From the NCBI GenBank assembly GCA_031555175.1, contig JAVBUP010000061.1, forward strand, positions 1 to 33,182: a stretch of 33,182 bases of DNA. Reading direction: 5' to 3'. The DNA is from JAVBUP01 sp031555175. GTDB taxonomy: Bacteria; Bacillota_I; Bacilli_A; Erysipelotrichales; Coprobacillaceae. How positions within the stretch are numbered: position 1 is the stretch's first letter; every line of letters starts with the position of its first letter. Position numbers and translations under genes: made by a program. Below the pieces are notes generated by a model that saw nothing but the letters and a program-made list of their open reading frames with translations, searched no databases and had not been told where the DNA came from. Below, piece by piece: positions 14,773 to 22,472 of this stretch.

Positions 14773-15543
14773 CTATATTCCAATATTTAAGTACATAATT
14801 TGTGCAATTAAAAATATAAATATTAATGCGCCAAAACTAAATAAACTGATATACCCATATAAAGACATCCGTTTAATTTCTTTCAGGTACTGATCGTTTC
14901 TAACCTTAGCTGATAAGTGACCTATTTCAACCGCTACACTTAATACTTGCGCTGATTTCTCTTTATCGCCCTTACCATTTATCCTGCTTAACATCCTCAT
15001 AATGCTTTGTAAATTATGGATATCTTTAAAATGTGTAGCAAATTCTTGAAATGAAGATTGACTGTCTTGTCCATTTCGTAAACGAAACAATAGTTGATCT
15101 AATGCTGGCTTAATGATTTCAGGCGCATCTTCGTATGAAAGTAATAATGACCAAGATACTGTTTTTGAATACAATAAAACTAATAACTTCTTCAGCCATT
15201 GCGCAATCTCCTTTTCACTATACGCTATTGATTGAAGATATTTTTTTCTAAGAACTACATATTGATATTTATATGCACCATATAAAATCAAACTCAAAAA
15301 TATCATATCTTTAAAATCATTAACAAAAATCAATCCAACAATAGATACTACAAGCATGAATCGTATCCGTGAAATAAAAAAAGATGGTTGACTATGATTT
15401 AAATGCAAGTCGATAATCATCTTATCTAATTCTAGTTCATTCAATCTATATAGTTTATACTTACCAACAACTTGAGCAATGACATTATATTTGAAATCTA
15501 TTAACAACATTATGGTAATTATTATTGAAATTAATAGATTCAT
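14773..15543 (-). CDS. TadC-like inner-membrane assembly protein
   Basis: A 256-aa T2SS-F/GspF-type membrane protein, one of the two platform proteins that couple the pilus ATPase to pilin extrusion. Membrane helices are at about 2-18, 63-76 and 78-94 and a last pair at 228-253; between them lies a cytoplasmic helical domain with KEIAQWLKKLLVLLYS and the F-domain-like stretch FKDIHNLQSIMRMLSRI. Low similarity to classic TadC means the subfamily name is by order and topology. Its start overlaps the tadB-like stop (ATGA). Confidence 0.75.
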   Translation of the reverse strand: MNLLISIIITIMLLIDFKYNVIAQVVGKYKLYRLNELELDKMIIDLHLNHSQPSFFISRIRFMLVVSIVGLIFVNDFKDMIFLSLILYGAYKYQYVVLRKKYLQSIAYSEKEIAQWLKKLLVLLYSKTVSWSLLLSYEDAPEIIKPALDQLLFRLRNGQDSQSSFQEFATHFKDIHNLQSIMRMLSRINGKGDKEKSAQVLSVAVEIGHLSAKVRNDQYLKEIKRMSLYGYISLFSFGALIFIFLIAQIMYLNIGI

Positions 15544-16265
15544 ACATCAACCACTACCTTATAGTAGAAGCATTCAGCTTGGTAGAACACAAACAAATTA
15601 ACAAGTATAAAAAGTCCATAAAACAAGGCAATCCATGGAGTATGTATTGCTCGCAAATAAAATGTACTAGATGTAAATGAAAACTGTATTGACAGTCCTA
15701 ATCCTAGCGTCATCAAAAAGAATAATATAAAACTGCGATTAAAACTCTTTTTGTTTTGGTAATGAATTTGAACATCATCATAAATCTGATCTATTTCTCT
15801 TTGCAATAACTCAAATGGTTCAACTAGATTATCTAACCCTGTCTGATCAATTTGAATTATCATACTATGGATTTGATTTACAAAATCATATGGATGATTT
15901 AGATAGTAATAGTCCGTGGCTTCCTTGATGTTTCCAACTTTATTTATAATCCCTAACATGTTTTCTATTTCGCTACGCGATGTATCACCAACTTTAAATT
16001 TTGCATCTTCTAAGCAATGCTGATAAACCATACCCAATTTCATCCCAGAAATTATTACTGTACAAAATGATATTGTTTCAATGAATTCTTCATAATTATC
16101 TAAAAACAAAATCCTCTTTGCATAAACGCGTTCATAAACTATATAAACTATTGGTACTACAGCCAAGGAAATCAATACATTGTAATATACAAAGTACCCA
16201 TAACTGACAGAAGCTAAGACTATTACAATTAATTTGCTCCAATATGCATAATCTCGTTTTCTCAT
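15540..16265 (-). CDS. TadB-like inner-membrane assembly protein
   Basis: A 241-aa membrane platform protein with two N-terminal helices (about 10-45), a cytoplasmic helical domain (about 55-175, including FIETISFCTVIISGMKLGMV and the charged LLQREIDQIYDD) and two C-terminal helices. This is the layout of TadB/GspF-fold proteins of Tad pili and type II secretion. ATG 16265 is used because GGGTGG lies 5 nt upstream and it overlaps the cpaF stop (TAATG). Works with the neighbouring ATPase and TadC-like protein. Confidence 0.75.
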   Translation of the reverse strand: MRKRDYAYWSKLIVIVLASVSYGYFVYYNVLISLAVVPIVYIVYERVYAKRILFLDNYEEFIETISFCTVIISGMKLGMVYQHCLEDAKFKVGDTSRSEIENMLGIINKVGNIKEATDYYYLNHPYDFVNQIHSMIIQIDQTGLDNLVEPFELLQREIDQIYDDVQIHYQNKKSFNRSFILFFLMTLGLGLSIQFSFTSSTFYLRAIHTPWIALFYGLFILVNLFVFYQAECFYYKVVVDV

Positions 16266-17323
16266 TACAACCACCCACTTATTTTCAGTTTTTTGTATTG
16301 CCCAGAAGAGGTATAGCGTGCATTGTTTTTAGAAGATAGTTTATGGGAAGTATGGATTATTTCATTTTCTGCATTAATTGACAATGAATAGACAATATTT
16401 GTCACAGGCACTCCTTGGCTATCAAATGTATATTCGCAAATTTGAACTACCCTTCTCTCTCTTTCAATTAGCTCAATATGAATACCAAAGTCTATGATTG
16501 AATGAATAATCTTTCTAACTTCAAGTTCGCTTTTGCCATCCATGTCCATCATCGCCATCATTCGATCAGGAATCATACTGCTATCTTTAGCATGTATAGT
16601 CGATATCAGTTTATGCCCGCTTAACACTGAACTAATAACATCTTCCACTTCTTTACCACGCATCTCCGCAATGATTATATAATCTGGGCTATGCCTTAGT
16701 GATGATTTAATTAACTCTTTATAGCCAATTTTTGTTGATGTTTCTAATGATTCTATATTTCTATTTGGAAATAGATGCAATAAATTAAGTTCGCGAGCAT
16801 CTTCTATGGTAATAAGCTTTTTGCTTTCATCAATAAATGAAGTAAAGTATTTAATTAGCTCTGTCTTTCCAACTCCAGCAATACCTGAAACAAGAATATT
16901 ACAACCGCTTTTTGTTATAGCTATTAACAGCTCTAATACAGATTTCGTCATATAATTCTCAGTTACTATTTTTTCATCAGTCAATAACATATGAGTTGTT
17001 ACCTTTCGCACAGTCATCGTTATTTTTTTAGAAAGTATTGGATGTAGGACATTTATTCTCAGTGTATATGCTAAGCCAATATCTACATCTGCATCTAGGA
17101 TGGGATTTAAATCATTAAAATATGTTTTCTCTTTATTAGCACATTGTTTGGCAATTATCATAATCTCATCATCCGTAATATTACATTTCTCTATACGATC
17201 TTGCCCGTCAACTTCTTTTACCCAAACTTCCCTTCCATTATATTGTACCTCTATAATATTTGGATTCTCTATTAATGGCAGTAAGCCTTTAAAATCTACA
17301 TAATCAAAAAAATCATCATTCAT
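16265..17323 (-). CDS. CpaF/TadA-type secretion ATPase
   Basis: Hexameric ATPase of the VirB11/PulE superfamily that powers pilin assembly. The 352-aa protein has an N-terminal domain with IIEVQYNGREVWV, Walker A GIAGVGKTEL (147-156; K153, T154), Asp box TIEDARELN, arginine-rich SLRHSPDYIIIAEMRG (Walker B, E220) and the His box SGHKLISTIHA (H237, H244), all in family order. TadA proteins are usually longer (400-450 aa); here the N-terminal all-helical region is short. The open frame continues 20 codons upstream, but ATG 17323 has SD AGGAT and overlaps the previous gene by 8 nt (ATGAATGA). Confidence 0.9.
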   Translation of the reverse strand: MNDDFFDYVDFKGLLPLIENPNIIEVQYNGREVWVKEVDGQDRIEKCNITDDEIMIIAKQCANKEKTYFNDLNPILDADVDIGLAYTLRINVLHPILSKKITMTVRKVTTHMLLTDEKIVTENYMTKSVLELLIAITKSGCNILVSGIAGVGKTELIKYFTSFIDESKKLITIEDARELNLLHLFPNRNIESLETSTKIGYKELIKSSLRHSPDYIIIAEMRGKEVEDVISSVLSGHKLISTIHAKDSSMIPDRMMAMMDMDGKSELEVRKIIHSIIDFGIHIELIERERRVVQICEYTFDSQGVPVTNIVYSLSINAENEIIHTSHKLSSKNNARYTSSGQYKKLKISGWL

Positions 17324-17687
17324 TATTATCCTGCCTTTCAATAATATAAGTTTCGCTATATGTATTGCCATTATAATCAGCATACAATGTCATTAATGCT
17401 GGTTGTTCTTGAATAAAATAGCGTATTTCTACATCCTGTGATAAGCTAAACTTCTTGGCAAATTCAATAACAAATACCTCAATTACTTTCTGTTTATTTA
17501 CTTTATATGTGTCATATAGGCGATAGTTTCCTAGTTCCATTGCGTGTCCTAAGCTGGTGGATGCAGAAAAATCTATACTATCCTCCATGCTAATTTTCTC
17601 AACTCGTTCATTTGAACTAATAATTGTAAGAACTCCAAAAACTCCGCATATAAAAAACAAAGCAATGCCTAAATGTAAACTTTTCAA
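17316..17687 (-). CDS. One-TM extracytoplasmic protein of the Tad-like operon, unknown
   Basis: A 123-aa protein with an N-terminal membrane helix (about 6-24) and an outside domain of mixed strands and helix (KVIEVFVIEFAKKFSL, LMTLYADYNGNTYSETYII). It starts with TTG 17687 overlapping the adhesin stop (TTGA), preceded by SD GGGTGGTGA. Position between the adhesin and the ATPase suggests a minor pseudopilin or adhesin-linked subunit, similar in plan to TadF/TadG-like proteins. I do not recognise the family from sequence. Confidence 0.6.
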   Translation of the reverse strand: MKSLHLGIALFFICGVFGVLTIISSNERVEKISMEDSIDFSASTSLGHAMELGNYRLYDTYKVNKQKVIEVFVIEFAKKFSLSQDVEIRYFIQEQPALMTLYADYNGNTYSETYIIERQDNNE

Positions 17688-20470
17688 TTCAACTCACCAC
17701 CCTTAAATACTGCAAAAAAGTTAATAAAACTAAAGAAATTATCTGACCAGCTGTTCTTGAAATCATTATTTAATAATTGCCTTAAATTATCATTGAATAA
17801 TAACGGGCTAGAAAAACTAGCTAAACTGCCGCTTTCTATCTCTTCCTTCATCTTCGTGAAAATCATAAGGCTATCCACCCATTCAGATGGAGTATCTCTA
17901 TTTGGAAATGGTTTATTTAAGAACACAGGCCTAACAATAAACGTGGAAACAAAAGTTTGGATTAATGGCTCTTCGTAATAAATGACTGTCATCTTATTTA
18001 TTCCAAGGTTTTCCAACTCTAGCTGATATGCATAGGTATCATTTCCATAATATATTGGGGTCCACCACACTCTACCTCCATCTAAAAAAGTTTCATTTTC
18101 GTCAACTAACTTACTCGTGCTCACAACTCCAGATAGCTGACCGATATAAGTTAATGGTAGGCTATAATTGCTGCTAACTAGCTCCATAATTATTTTAGCT
18201 TGTCTTTCAGTATTTACTAAATTATCTAACTCAGAAGTTGGAAATACGCCATAAACAAATGGTGAGAAGTTGTGAGGCACTACTTCATTTTCATATAATA
18301 ACGATGTTGAAACATCTATTCCTTGCCCGGCCTTTATTACTGATTTACTTGGAAAAGATGGCATCACTTTAATCTTCTCATAATCATAACTTATATCTAA
18401 ATTCTTATTAATTGTGGTTTTAATGATTCCACTTATTTCCATACTCTTAGAGTTGATTACTTCGAATCGCTCTTGTGATGGTTGTCTTATGTCAATAGTC
18501 AGTTGATTATTAATCTGAACATCATCTGCTACTACTAATTTTACGGTAAATGATGTTGATTTTGAAACAGATAAGATATATTTAAAAATATTATCCTTGG
18601 GATTATAATTATAAGTCACACTTTTAACTAAGGCGTTATCAGCATACACTTCAATTTTTAATGGTTGAATTAGGCTATGATCTTCCCGAATCTCAAACTC
18701 AATAGTAGATTCGTTTTTATCATCGACTGTTGTTGATGATAAATATTCTAAATAGTAATCAATTTTTCTATGTAAAACTATTTTATGTACTATTTCTTTT
18801 CCCTGGTTACTATATGTTACATCAATTTTAAAGATGTGGTTTATGTCTACCAGGAATTCATCATTATCATAGTTTAATACAAATAAATGATTGCCTATGG
18901 GAATATTCTCAAATAATACAGCCCCAACACTGTTTGTAGTCTTTGTAGCAGTGTCGTAACGTACTTTCACATTGTCCAGTTTTTTGCCAAACTGATCCTC
19001 AACAATAACTCTAATTGGGGTGTTTAATTGATTAAAAAAGCTATTGCTAACAGTGATATTCTTTGAACTGCTTCCAACTTCTTTGCGCGATGCATCTTTT
19101 GTAAAATTACTACTTATTGATGAAAGATCTTGTTGTATATAATATTTTTTATTACCAAGCACTTTTATTTGACAAGTCCCATTATTATCTGTCAGTGCTG
19201 AAGCAACTTCATTTCCAAAATCATCGTAGGCAATTACTCGAACTTTTGACATTTTCTCACCAGAAATTTTTTCCAAAACATTATTATTTATGGTCACTAT
19301 AGGTAGGCTATTCACTAAACTCATCGTCATAACAATCTTATTATTCTTCACCAAATTTCCATCACTAGCAATCAGCATCGGTTGCTGAGAGGATGCTGAT
19401 GACATATAGATTAGCGGCTGAATAGCAGTAGATACAAAATTTGTTGTTACCATTATCTTCGAACTATTTGCGTTTTCTATATCTTCAGCGCGCAAAGAGA
19501 TATAAAACTGCTGTCCATTACCATATGAATTAACAACTCCTCCTTCAGCATTTGTGAATAAGATATTGCTGTTTGTAGATGATAGTGAATATGATTGCAT
19601 AGTCATATTGCTTTGAACTGTAAATGGTCCAAAAATATATCTGCCACTTACTAGTTTTGGATTACTCAAACTATAACTCCCATCATTACCAATACCCATG
19701 CCATTCATTTTACTTATTATTGTTGAATCTTTGAGCAATGTTGTGTTTATAGAATCGATATTGGTCTCAATGCTCCTATTTGCATAATCAATCTTTACTT
19801 GCTTGTTCATTGCTACTCCTGCATTAAATATAATTTCATTTCCATGAAGCATGGTATTATTAGTTGGAGCATCATAGCCAGCTCGATAATCAAGTATTCC
19901 TCCATCACTATTTATACCCTTTGCAGCAGTTTCTCTAGTTACCCACCATTGATAACGATAGGCAAACATTCCTGTCGAATCAATAGTATGGTTAAATGAG
20001 TTGGTATAACTCCAAACTAACATTTGTGTAACTAGAATTAGCTCATCATCAGATCTTAGATTTGTACTAAATTTATTATTAAATTGCTGGTAATTCATAT
20101 TTGGATAACCATATTTCATAATAATTCTTACACTATCCTTTATATAACTATTGGTATTATATTTCAAAGTTGCTCCTTCAAAATCAACTGCATAAGTAGT
20201 TCCAGAATTGAATGCTATATCATTATTTAAACAGTATGTCACTTCATTTCTATTCGTTAAGTATAGGCGACTACTGATGAAATCATAACCACCCTTATTT
20301 CCAGCTTTATGGTAATTCCACAAATCATAAGTATTTGTTTTGCCATAAATTCTAGCATTTCCTTGTCGAGTTGCCACGACAGTGACACTTTCAGTTTGAT
20401 ATGCCTTCACATCTACTTGAGCCAGTACAAATGCCAAAACAATCAAAAACAGATATTTAATATATTTCAT
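17684..20470 (-). CDS. Secreted thioester-domain (TED/TQXA-like) adhesin
   Basis: A 928-aa secreted protein. Signal peptide 1-23 (MKYIKYLFLIVLAFVLAQVD, cut near VKA). Residues about 40-280 look like a thioester adhesin domain: YCLN with C80, and LILVTQMLVWSY with Q149; in Gram-positive TED adhesins such a Cys-Gln pair forms an internal thioester that bonds covalently to host proteins. Two beta-sandwich domains of Cna-B/regulatory type follow (about 395-450 with DDFGNEVASALTDNNG, and 484-542 with VEDQFGKKLDNVKVRYDT), then further beta-rich regions. There is no LPXTG motif or C-terminal membrane anchor, which is unusual for TED adhesins. First gene of an operon encoding a Tad-like assembly system, so the adhesin may be carried by that fibre. 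Start chosen for SD AAAGGAGAAG. Confidence 0.75.
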   Translation of the reverse strand: MKYIKYLFLIVLAFVLAQVDVKAYQTESVTVVATRQGNARIYGKTNTYDLWNYHKAGNKGGYDFISSRLYLTNRNEVTYCLNNDIAFNSGTTYAVDFEGATLKYNTNSYIKDSVRIIMKYGYPNMNYQQFNNKFSTNLRSDDELILVTQMLVWSYTNSFNHTIDSTGMFAYRYQWWVTRETAAKGINSDGGILDYRAGYDAPTNNTMLHGNEIIFNAGVAMNKQVKIDYANRSIETNIDSINTTLLKDSTIISKMNGMGIGNDGSYSLSNPKLVSGRYIFGPFTVQSNMTMQSYSLSSTNSNILFTNAEGGVVNSYGNGQQFYISLRAEDIENANSSKIMVTTNFVSTAIQPLIYMSSASSQQPMLIASDGNLVKNNKIVMTMSLVNSLPIVTINNNVLEKISGEKMSKVRVIAYDDFGNEVASALTDNNGTCQIKVLGNKKYYIQQDLSSISSNFTKDASRKEVGSSSKNITVSNSFFNQLNTPIRVIVEDQFGKKLDNVKVRYDTATKTTNSVGAVLFENIPIGNHLFVLNYDNDEFLVDINHIFKIDVTYSNQGKEIVHKIVLHRKIDYYLEYLSSTTVDDKNESTIEFEIREDHSLIQPLKIEVYADNALVKSVTYNYNPKDNIFKYILSVSKSTSFTVKLVVADDVQINNQLTIDIRQPSQERFEVINSKSMEISGIIKTTINKNLDISYDYEKIKVMPSFPSKSVIKAGQGIDVSTSLLYENEVVPHNFSPFVYGVFPTSELDNLVNTERQAKIIMELVSSNYSLPLTYIGQLSGVVSTSKLVDENETFLDGGRVWWTPIYYGNDTYAYQLELENLGINKMTVIYYEEPLIQTFVSTFIVRPVFLNKPFPNRDTPSEWVDSLMIFTKMKEEIESGSLASFSSPLLFNDNLRQLLNNDFKNSWSDNFFSFINFFAVFKGGELN

Positions 20471-20483
20471 ACTTCTCCTTTCT

Positions 20484-20504
20484 AAAAAAGGACCATATGG
20501 TCCT
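20484..20504 (-). terminator. Terminator-like hairpin (possible attenuator/operator) in adhesin operon leader
   Basis: A perfect palindrome on the minus strand, AGGACC-ATAT-GGTCCT, directly followed by TTTTT and, 4-5 nt later, the adhesin SD. Its form is that of an intrinsic terminator, placed inside the leader of the operon. It may cause attenuation, or the palindrome may be a repressor site. Confidence 0.6.
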
Positions 20505-20527
20505 CTTATACTTTTTCCAGCATACAT

Positions 20528-20536
20528 ATTCTAGCA
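20528..20536 (-). promoter_or_regulatory. Candidate promoter of adhesin/Tad operon
   Basis: An extended -10 box, TGCTAGAAT (20536-20528, minus strand), lies about 24 nt upstream of the palindrome. No good -35 was found, so the call is tentative. Confidence 0.35.
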
Positions 20537-20648
20537 CATAATAATTCTTGATGTGTGTCATCTTTATTGTTGATAATATGTGGGAAAATATAATTTTATG
20601 TATATTTTTTTATAGTTGGTAATACTATTTTTGAAAAGGAGAAATTTT

Positions 20649-20852
20649 ATGACTAAACCACAAAATATTGTAACTAAAAAAGATGCAACATATCTAGCAG
20701 ATACTCTTGGAATGATGCTGATGTATGCAAAAAAATGTAGACACTATAGTGAAATAGCAGTTGATGAATCAATAGTTCAAGTATTAGAAAAAACTGAACA
20801 AAAAATTAAAAAATATTATAATGAATTATTGGAGGAATTAAACAATGAGTAA
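20649..20852 (+). CDS. Small helical protein upstream of cotF-like gene
   Basis: A 67-aa all-helical, Lys- and Glu-rich protein (LADTLGMMLMYAKKCRHYSE, then IVQVLEKTEQKIKKYYNELL). The SD AAGGAG precedes ATG 20649; the frame upstream (to 20616) is not used. Its end overlaps the CotF-like gene by 8 nt, so the two are co-translated and probably serve together in the spore coat. The family is not recognised beyond this context; it may be a diverged CotF-like helical bundle half. Confidence 0.55.
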   Translation: MTKPQNIVTKKDATYLADTLGMMLMYAKKCRHYSEIAVDESIVQVLEKTEQKIKKYYNELLEELNNE

Positions 20853-21147
20853 TCCTACAAAACAACCAATCAAGCCTAGTGAAACAGTTTTTAACGATCA
20901 TGACATTATTCATGACTCACTAGCAACTATTAAATCAATAACTACTTCACTTGCCACATTTAAACAAGAAGCCAGCACAGACAGCCTACTAAAAACAGTG
21001 TGCGGCGTATTGGATGACTGCTTTACATTACAAAGAGAATTATTCTTAGTAATGTATGATAAAGGATGGTATGCTTTAGAAGCAGAAAACGAAGTGGTAC
21101 TTAAAACTAAGTATCAACAGTTTACTGGGTATAAAAACCAATTATAA
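20845..21147 (+). CDS. CotF-family spore coat protein
   Basis: A 100-aa helical protein with the CotF-family pattern: D-H-D-I-I-H-D-S-L-x3-K-S (from residue 18), a middle helix TVCGVLDDCFTLQRELFLVM and the hallmark DKGWYALEAENE near the end. CotF proteins are components of Bacillus spore coats, and this family is used as a marker of endospore formers. SD TTGGAGGAAT upstream of ATG; translationally coupled to the preceding small gene. The pair is monocistronic beyond that and ends in a bidirectional terminator. Confidence 0.75.
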   Translation: MSNPTKQPIKPSETVFNDHDIIHDSLATIKSITTSLATFKQEASTDSLLKTVCGVLDDCFTLQRELFLVMYDKGWYALEAENEVVLKTKYQQFTGYKNQL

Positions 21148-21154
21148 CAAAAAT

Positions 21155-21178
21155 AAAACCGAGATTATTCTCGGTTTT
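21155..21178. terminator. Bidirectional terminator between coat gene and thiT
   Basis: AAAACCGAG (21155-21163) pairs with CTCGGTTTT (21170-21178), loop ATTATT. The stem contains the thiT stop codon. Confidence 0.85.
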
Positions 21179-21722
21179 ACTGTCTTCTAAATCTTTTTAA
21201 TGTTGGATAAACAATACTAAAGACAATGTAAGATAGAATCAAAGTTGGAAGCATGTAAGTACCATTATATACTATTGAGTACTTAATAACCGGTCCAGTA
21301 GCATATTCTGCAAATAGCAGCCAACCTGCTAGAAAATGCCCTAAGAATTTAATTACAGATGCCATAATTACTCCTGTAAAAATAAAGTAATTATTCCCAC
21401 GCCAATTAATTCTCCCACTTCTCCACCAAACTGCACATCCACAAGCCAACATTCCAAATACATAATCAAATAAGTAGGAATAAATCCCATACCATACTAC
21501 ATCCCCTAAGATAAATTGTAGAATTGATGAGCCAATACCAACAATTACACCACTTTTTAGCCCTAAAATATATGAGGCTAATAGTACGGCCACAATTGAT
21601 ATGGAAATTGTTCCTCCTTGTGGCATTACAAACCACATACTCTCAATTTTGCTTAAGAGTGCTTCCATGGCGATAAACATCGACATCAAAGCGATATTTC
21701 TAGTTGTTAACATCTTGTTCAT
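21177..21722 (-). CDS. thiT: Thiamine ECF transporter substrate-binding subunit ThiT (YuaJ)
   Basis: S component of an energy-coupling-factor importer for thiamine; it needs the shared EcfAA'T module encoded elsewhere. The 181-aa protein has six membrane helices and ThiT landmarks: MPQGGTISIS (33-42), the VVWYGIYSYLFDY loop that includes thiamine-stacking aromatics, a Gly-rich region AC...GC, HFLAGWLLFAEYA and YSIVYNGTYMLPTLIL. ATG 21722 follows the SD AGAGGTG. The identification is strengthened by the TPP riboswitch directly upstream. Monocistronic. Confidence 0.93.
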   Translation of the reverse strand: MNKMLTTRNIALMSMFIAMEALLSKIESMWFVMPQGGTISISIVAVLLASYILGLKSGVIVGIGSSILQFILGDVVWYGIYSYLFDYVFGMLACGCAVWWRSGRINWRGNNYFIFTGVIMASVIKFLGHFLAGWLLFAEYATGPVIKYSIVYNGTYMLPTLILSYIVFSIVYPTLKRFRRQ

Positions 21723-21728
21723 AAAAAA

Positions 21729-21748
21729 ACACCTCTTTCCAAAGGCGT
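21729..21748 (-). promoter_or_regulatory. SD-sequestering hairpin (riboswitch expression platform)
   Basis: In the mRNA ACGCCTTT pairs with AGAGGTGT (two G-U pairs) around loop GGAA; the right arm is the thiT SD. Its position just after the TPP aptamer suggests ligand-controlled translation start. Confidence 0.65.
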
Positions 21749-21769
21749 AGTTTTTCTAAATATACATTT

Positions 21770-21847
21770 AGGCTCCCTACGCTAGTACAAACTAGATCAG
21801 GTTATAAGGGTTCGTTTCCATCTCAGCCTTTTAAGGCACCCCCGCTA
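21770..21847 (-). promoter_or_regulatory. TPP riboswitch (THI element)
   Basis: Conserved blocks in order on the minus strand: GCGGGGGTGCC, GGCTGAGATG, the hallmark ACCCTTATAACCTGATCTAG and the closing TAGCGTAGGGA. These are the universal THI-box core that binds thiamine pyrophosphate. It lies in the leader of thiT, so high TPP should shut off thiamine import. Confidence 0.97.
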
Positions 21848-21856
21848 ACAAAATAC

Positions 21857-21884
21857 ATTATAACATATTTGGATATACTTTCAA
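21857..21884 (-). promoter_or_regulatory. Promoter of thiT
   Basis: TTGAAA (21884-21879), 16-nt spacer, TGT-extended TATAAT (21862-21857) on the minus strand; the aptamer starts about 10 nt downstream. Confidence 0.75.
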
Positions 21885-21891
21885 GAAGTCT

Positions 21892-21920
21892 TTTCATTAG
21901 CGGCTTATATGGTGTATAAT
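21892..21920 (+). promoter_or_regulatory. Promoter of fRMsr gene
   Basis: A consensus TATAAT (21915-21920) with a weak TTTCAT 17 nt upstream; SD GAAGGTGAA follows at 21929-21937. Confidence 0.5.
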
Positions 21921-21941
21921 AAACCGGAAGAAGGTGAAATT

Positions 21942-22403
21942 ATGAGTTTTGAAAATATTCAAGATATGGCTATTATTGACCAAGCAAAAGCTATTGTCGA
22001 TGGAGAACATGACTTAATTGCAAATCTTGCAAATATATCAGCATTAATTTTCGAATCATTTACTGATATTAATTGGGCTGGGTTTTATCTTTATAAAGAA
22101 GATCAATTAGTTCTTGGCCCGTTCCAAGGGAAAATAGCGTGCGTTAGAATCAATCTAGATAAAGGAGTATGTGGCCATGCAGCTACTATTAAAGAAACTG
22201 TGATTGTTAAGAATGTTCATGAATTCCCTGGGCATATAGCGTGCGATAGTGCTAGTAACTCAGAAATTGTTGTACCAATCATAAAGAATAATCTCTTAAT
22301 TGGAGTACTCGATATTGACTCACCAATCCTTAATCGATTTACTGCAGAGGATCAGCATATATGTGAAGGATTAGTAAATATTATAGTAAATCAAATGATA
22401 TAA
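21942..22403 (+). CDS. Free methionine-R-sulfoxide reductase (fRMsr, GAF domain)
   Basis: Reduces the R form of free methionine sulfoxide, a repair enzyme for oxidised methionine. The 153-aa GAF-fold protein carries the family signatures INWAGFYLY, GPFQGKIAC, GVCGHA and the long FPGHIACDSASNSEIVVPI. Cysteines C67, C77 and C101 sit at spacings of 10 and 24 residues, the same as the catalytic and resolving cysteines of the characterised yeast enzyme. Start ATG 21942 is set by SD AAGGTGAA; the frame to 21909 is not needed. Monocistronic with terminator. Confidence 0.95.
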   Translation: MSFENIQDMAIIDQAKAIVDGEHDLIANLANISALIFESFTDINWAGFYLYKEDQLVLGPFQGKIACVRINLDKGVCGHAATIKETVIVKNVHEFPGHIACDSASNSEIVVPIIKNNLLIGVLDIDSPILNRFTAEDQHICEGLVNIIVNQMI

Positions 22404-22455
22404 AAGACCGACTGAGTTAGCTCATTAATAGCTGACTCATCCCGGTCTTTATTAT
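22403..22455. terminator. Long terminator hairpin between fRMsr and rlu genes
   Basis: AAAGACCG (22403-22410) pairs with CGGTCTTT (22443-22450), with an inner GAGTTAGCT / AGCTGACTC stem; followed by ATTATTTATT. Confidence 0.85.
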
Positions 22456-22472
22456 TTATTATAACATATCCC

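Noticed and set aside
14654..14893. 79-aa plus-strand ORF across pilin and tadC
   Set aside because: Antisense to coupled genes of the operon; no SD.
17684..20470. LPXTG sorting signal in the adhesin
   Set aside because: The C-terminus ends FAVFKGGELN with no LPXTG-hydrophobic-charged tail.
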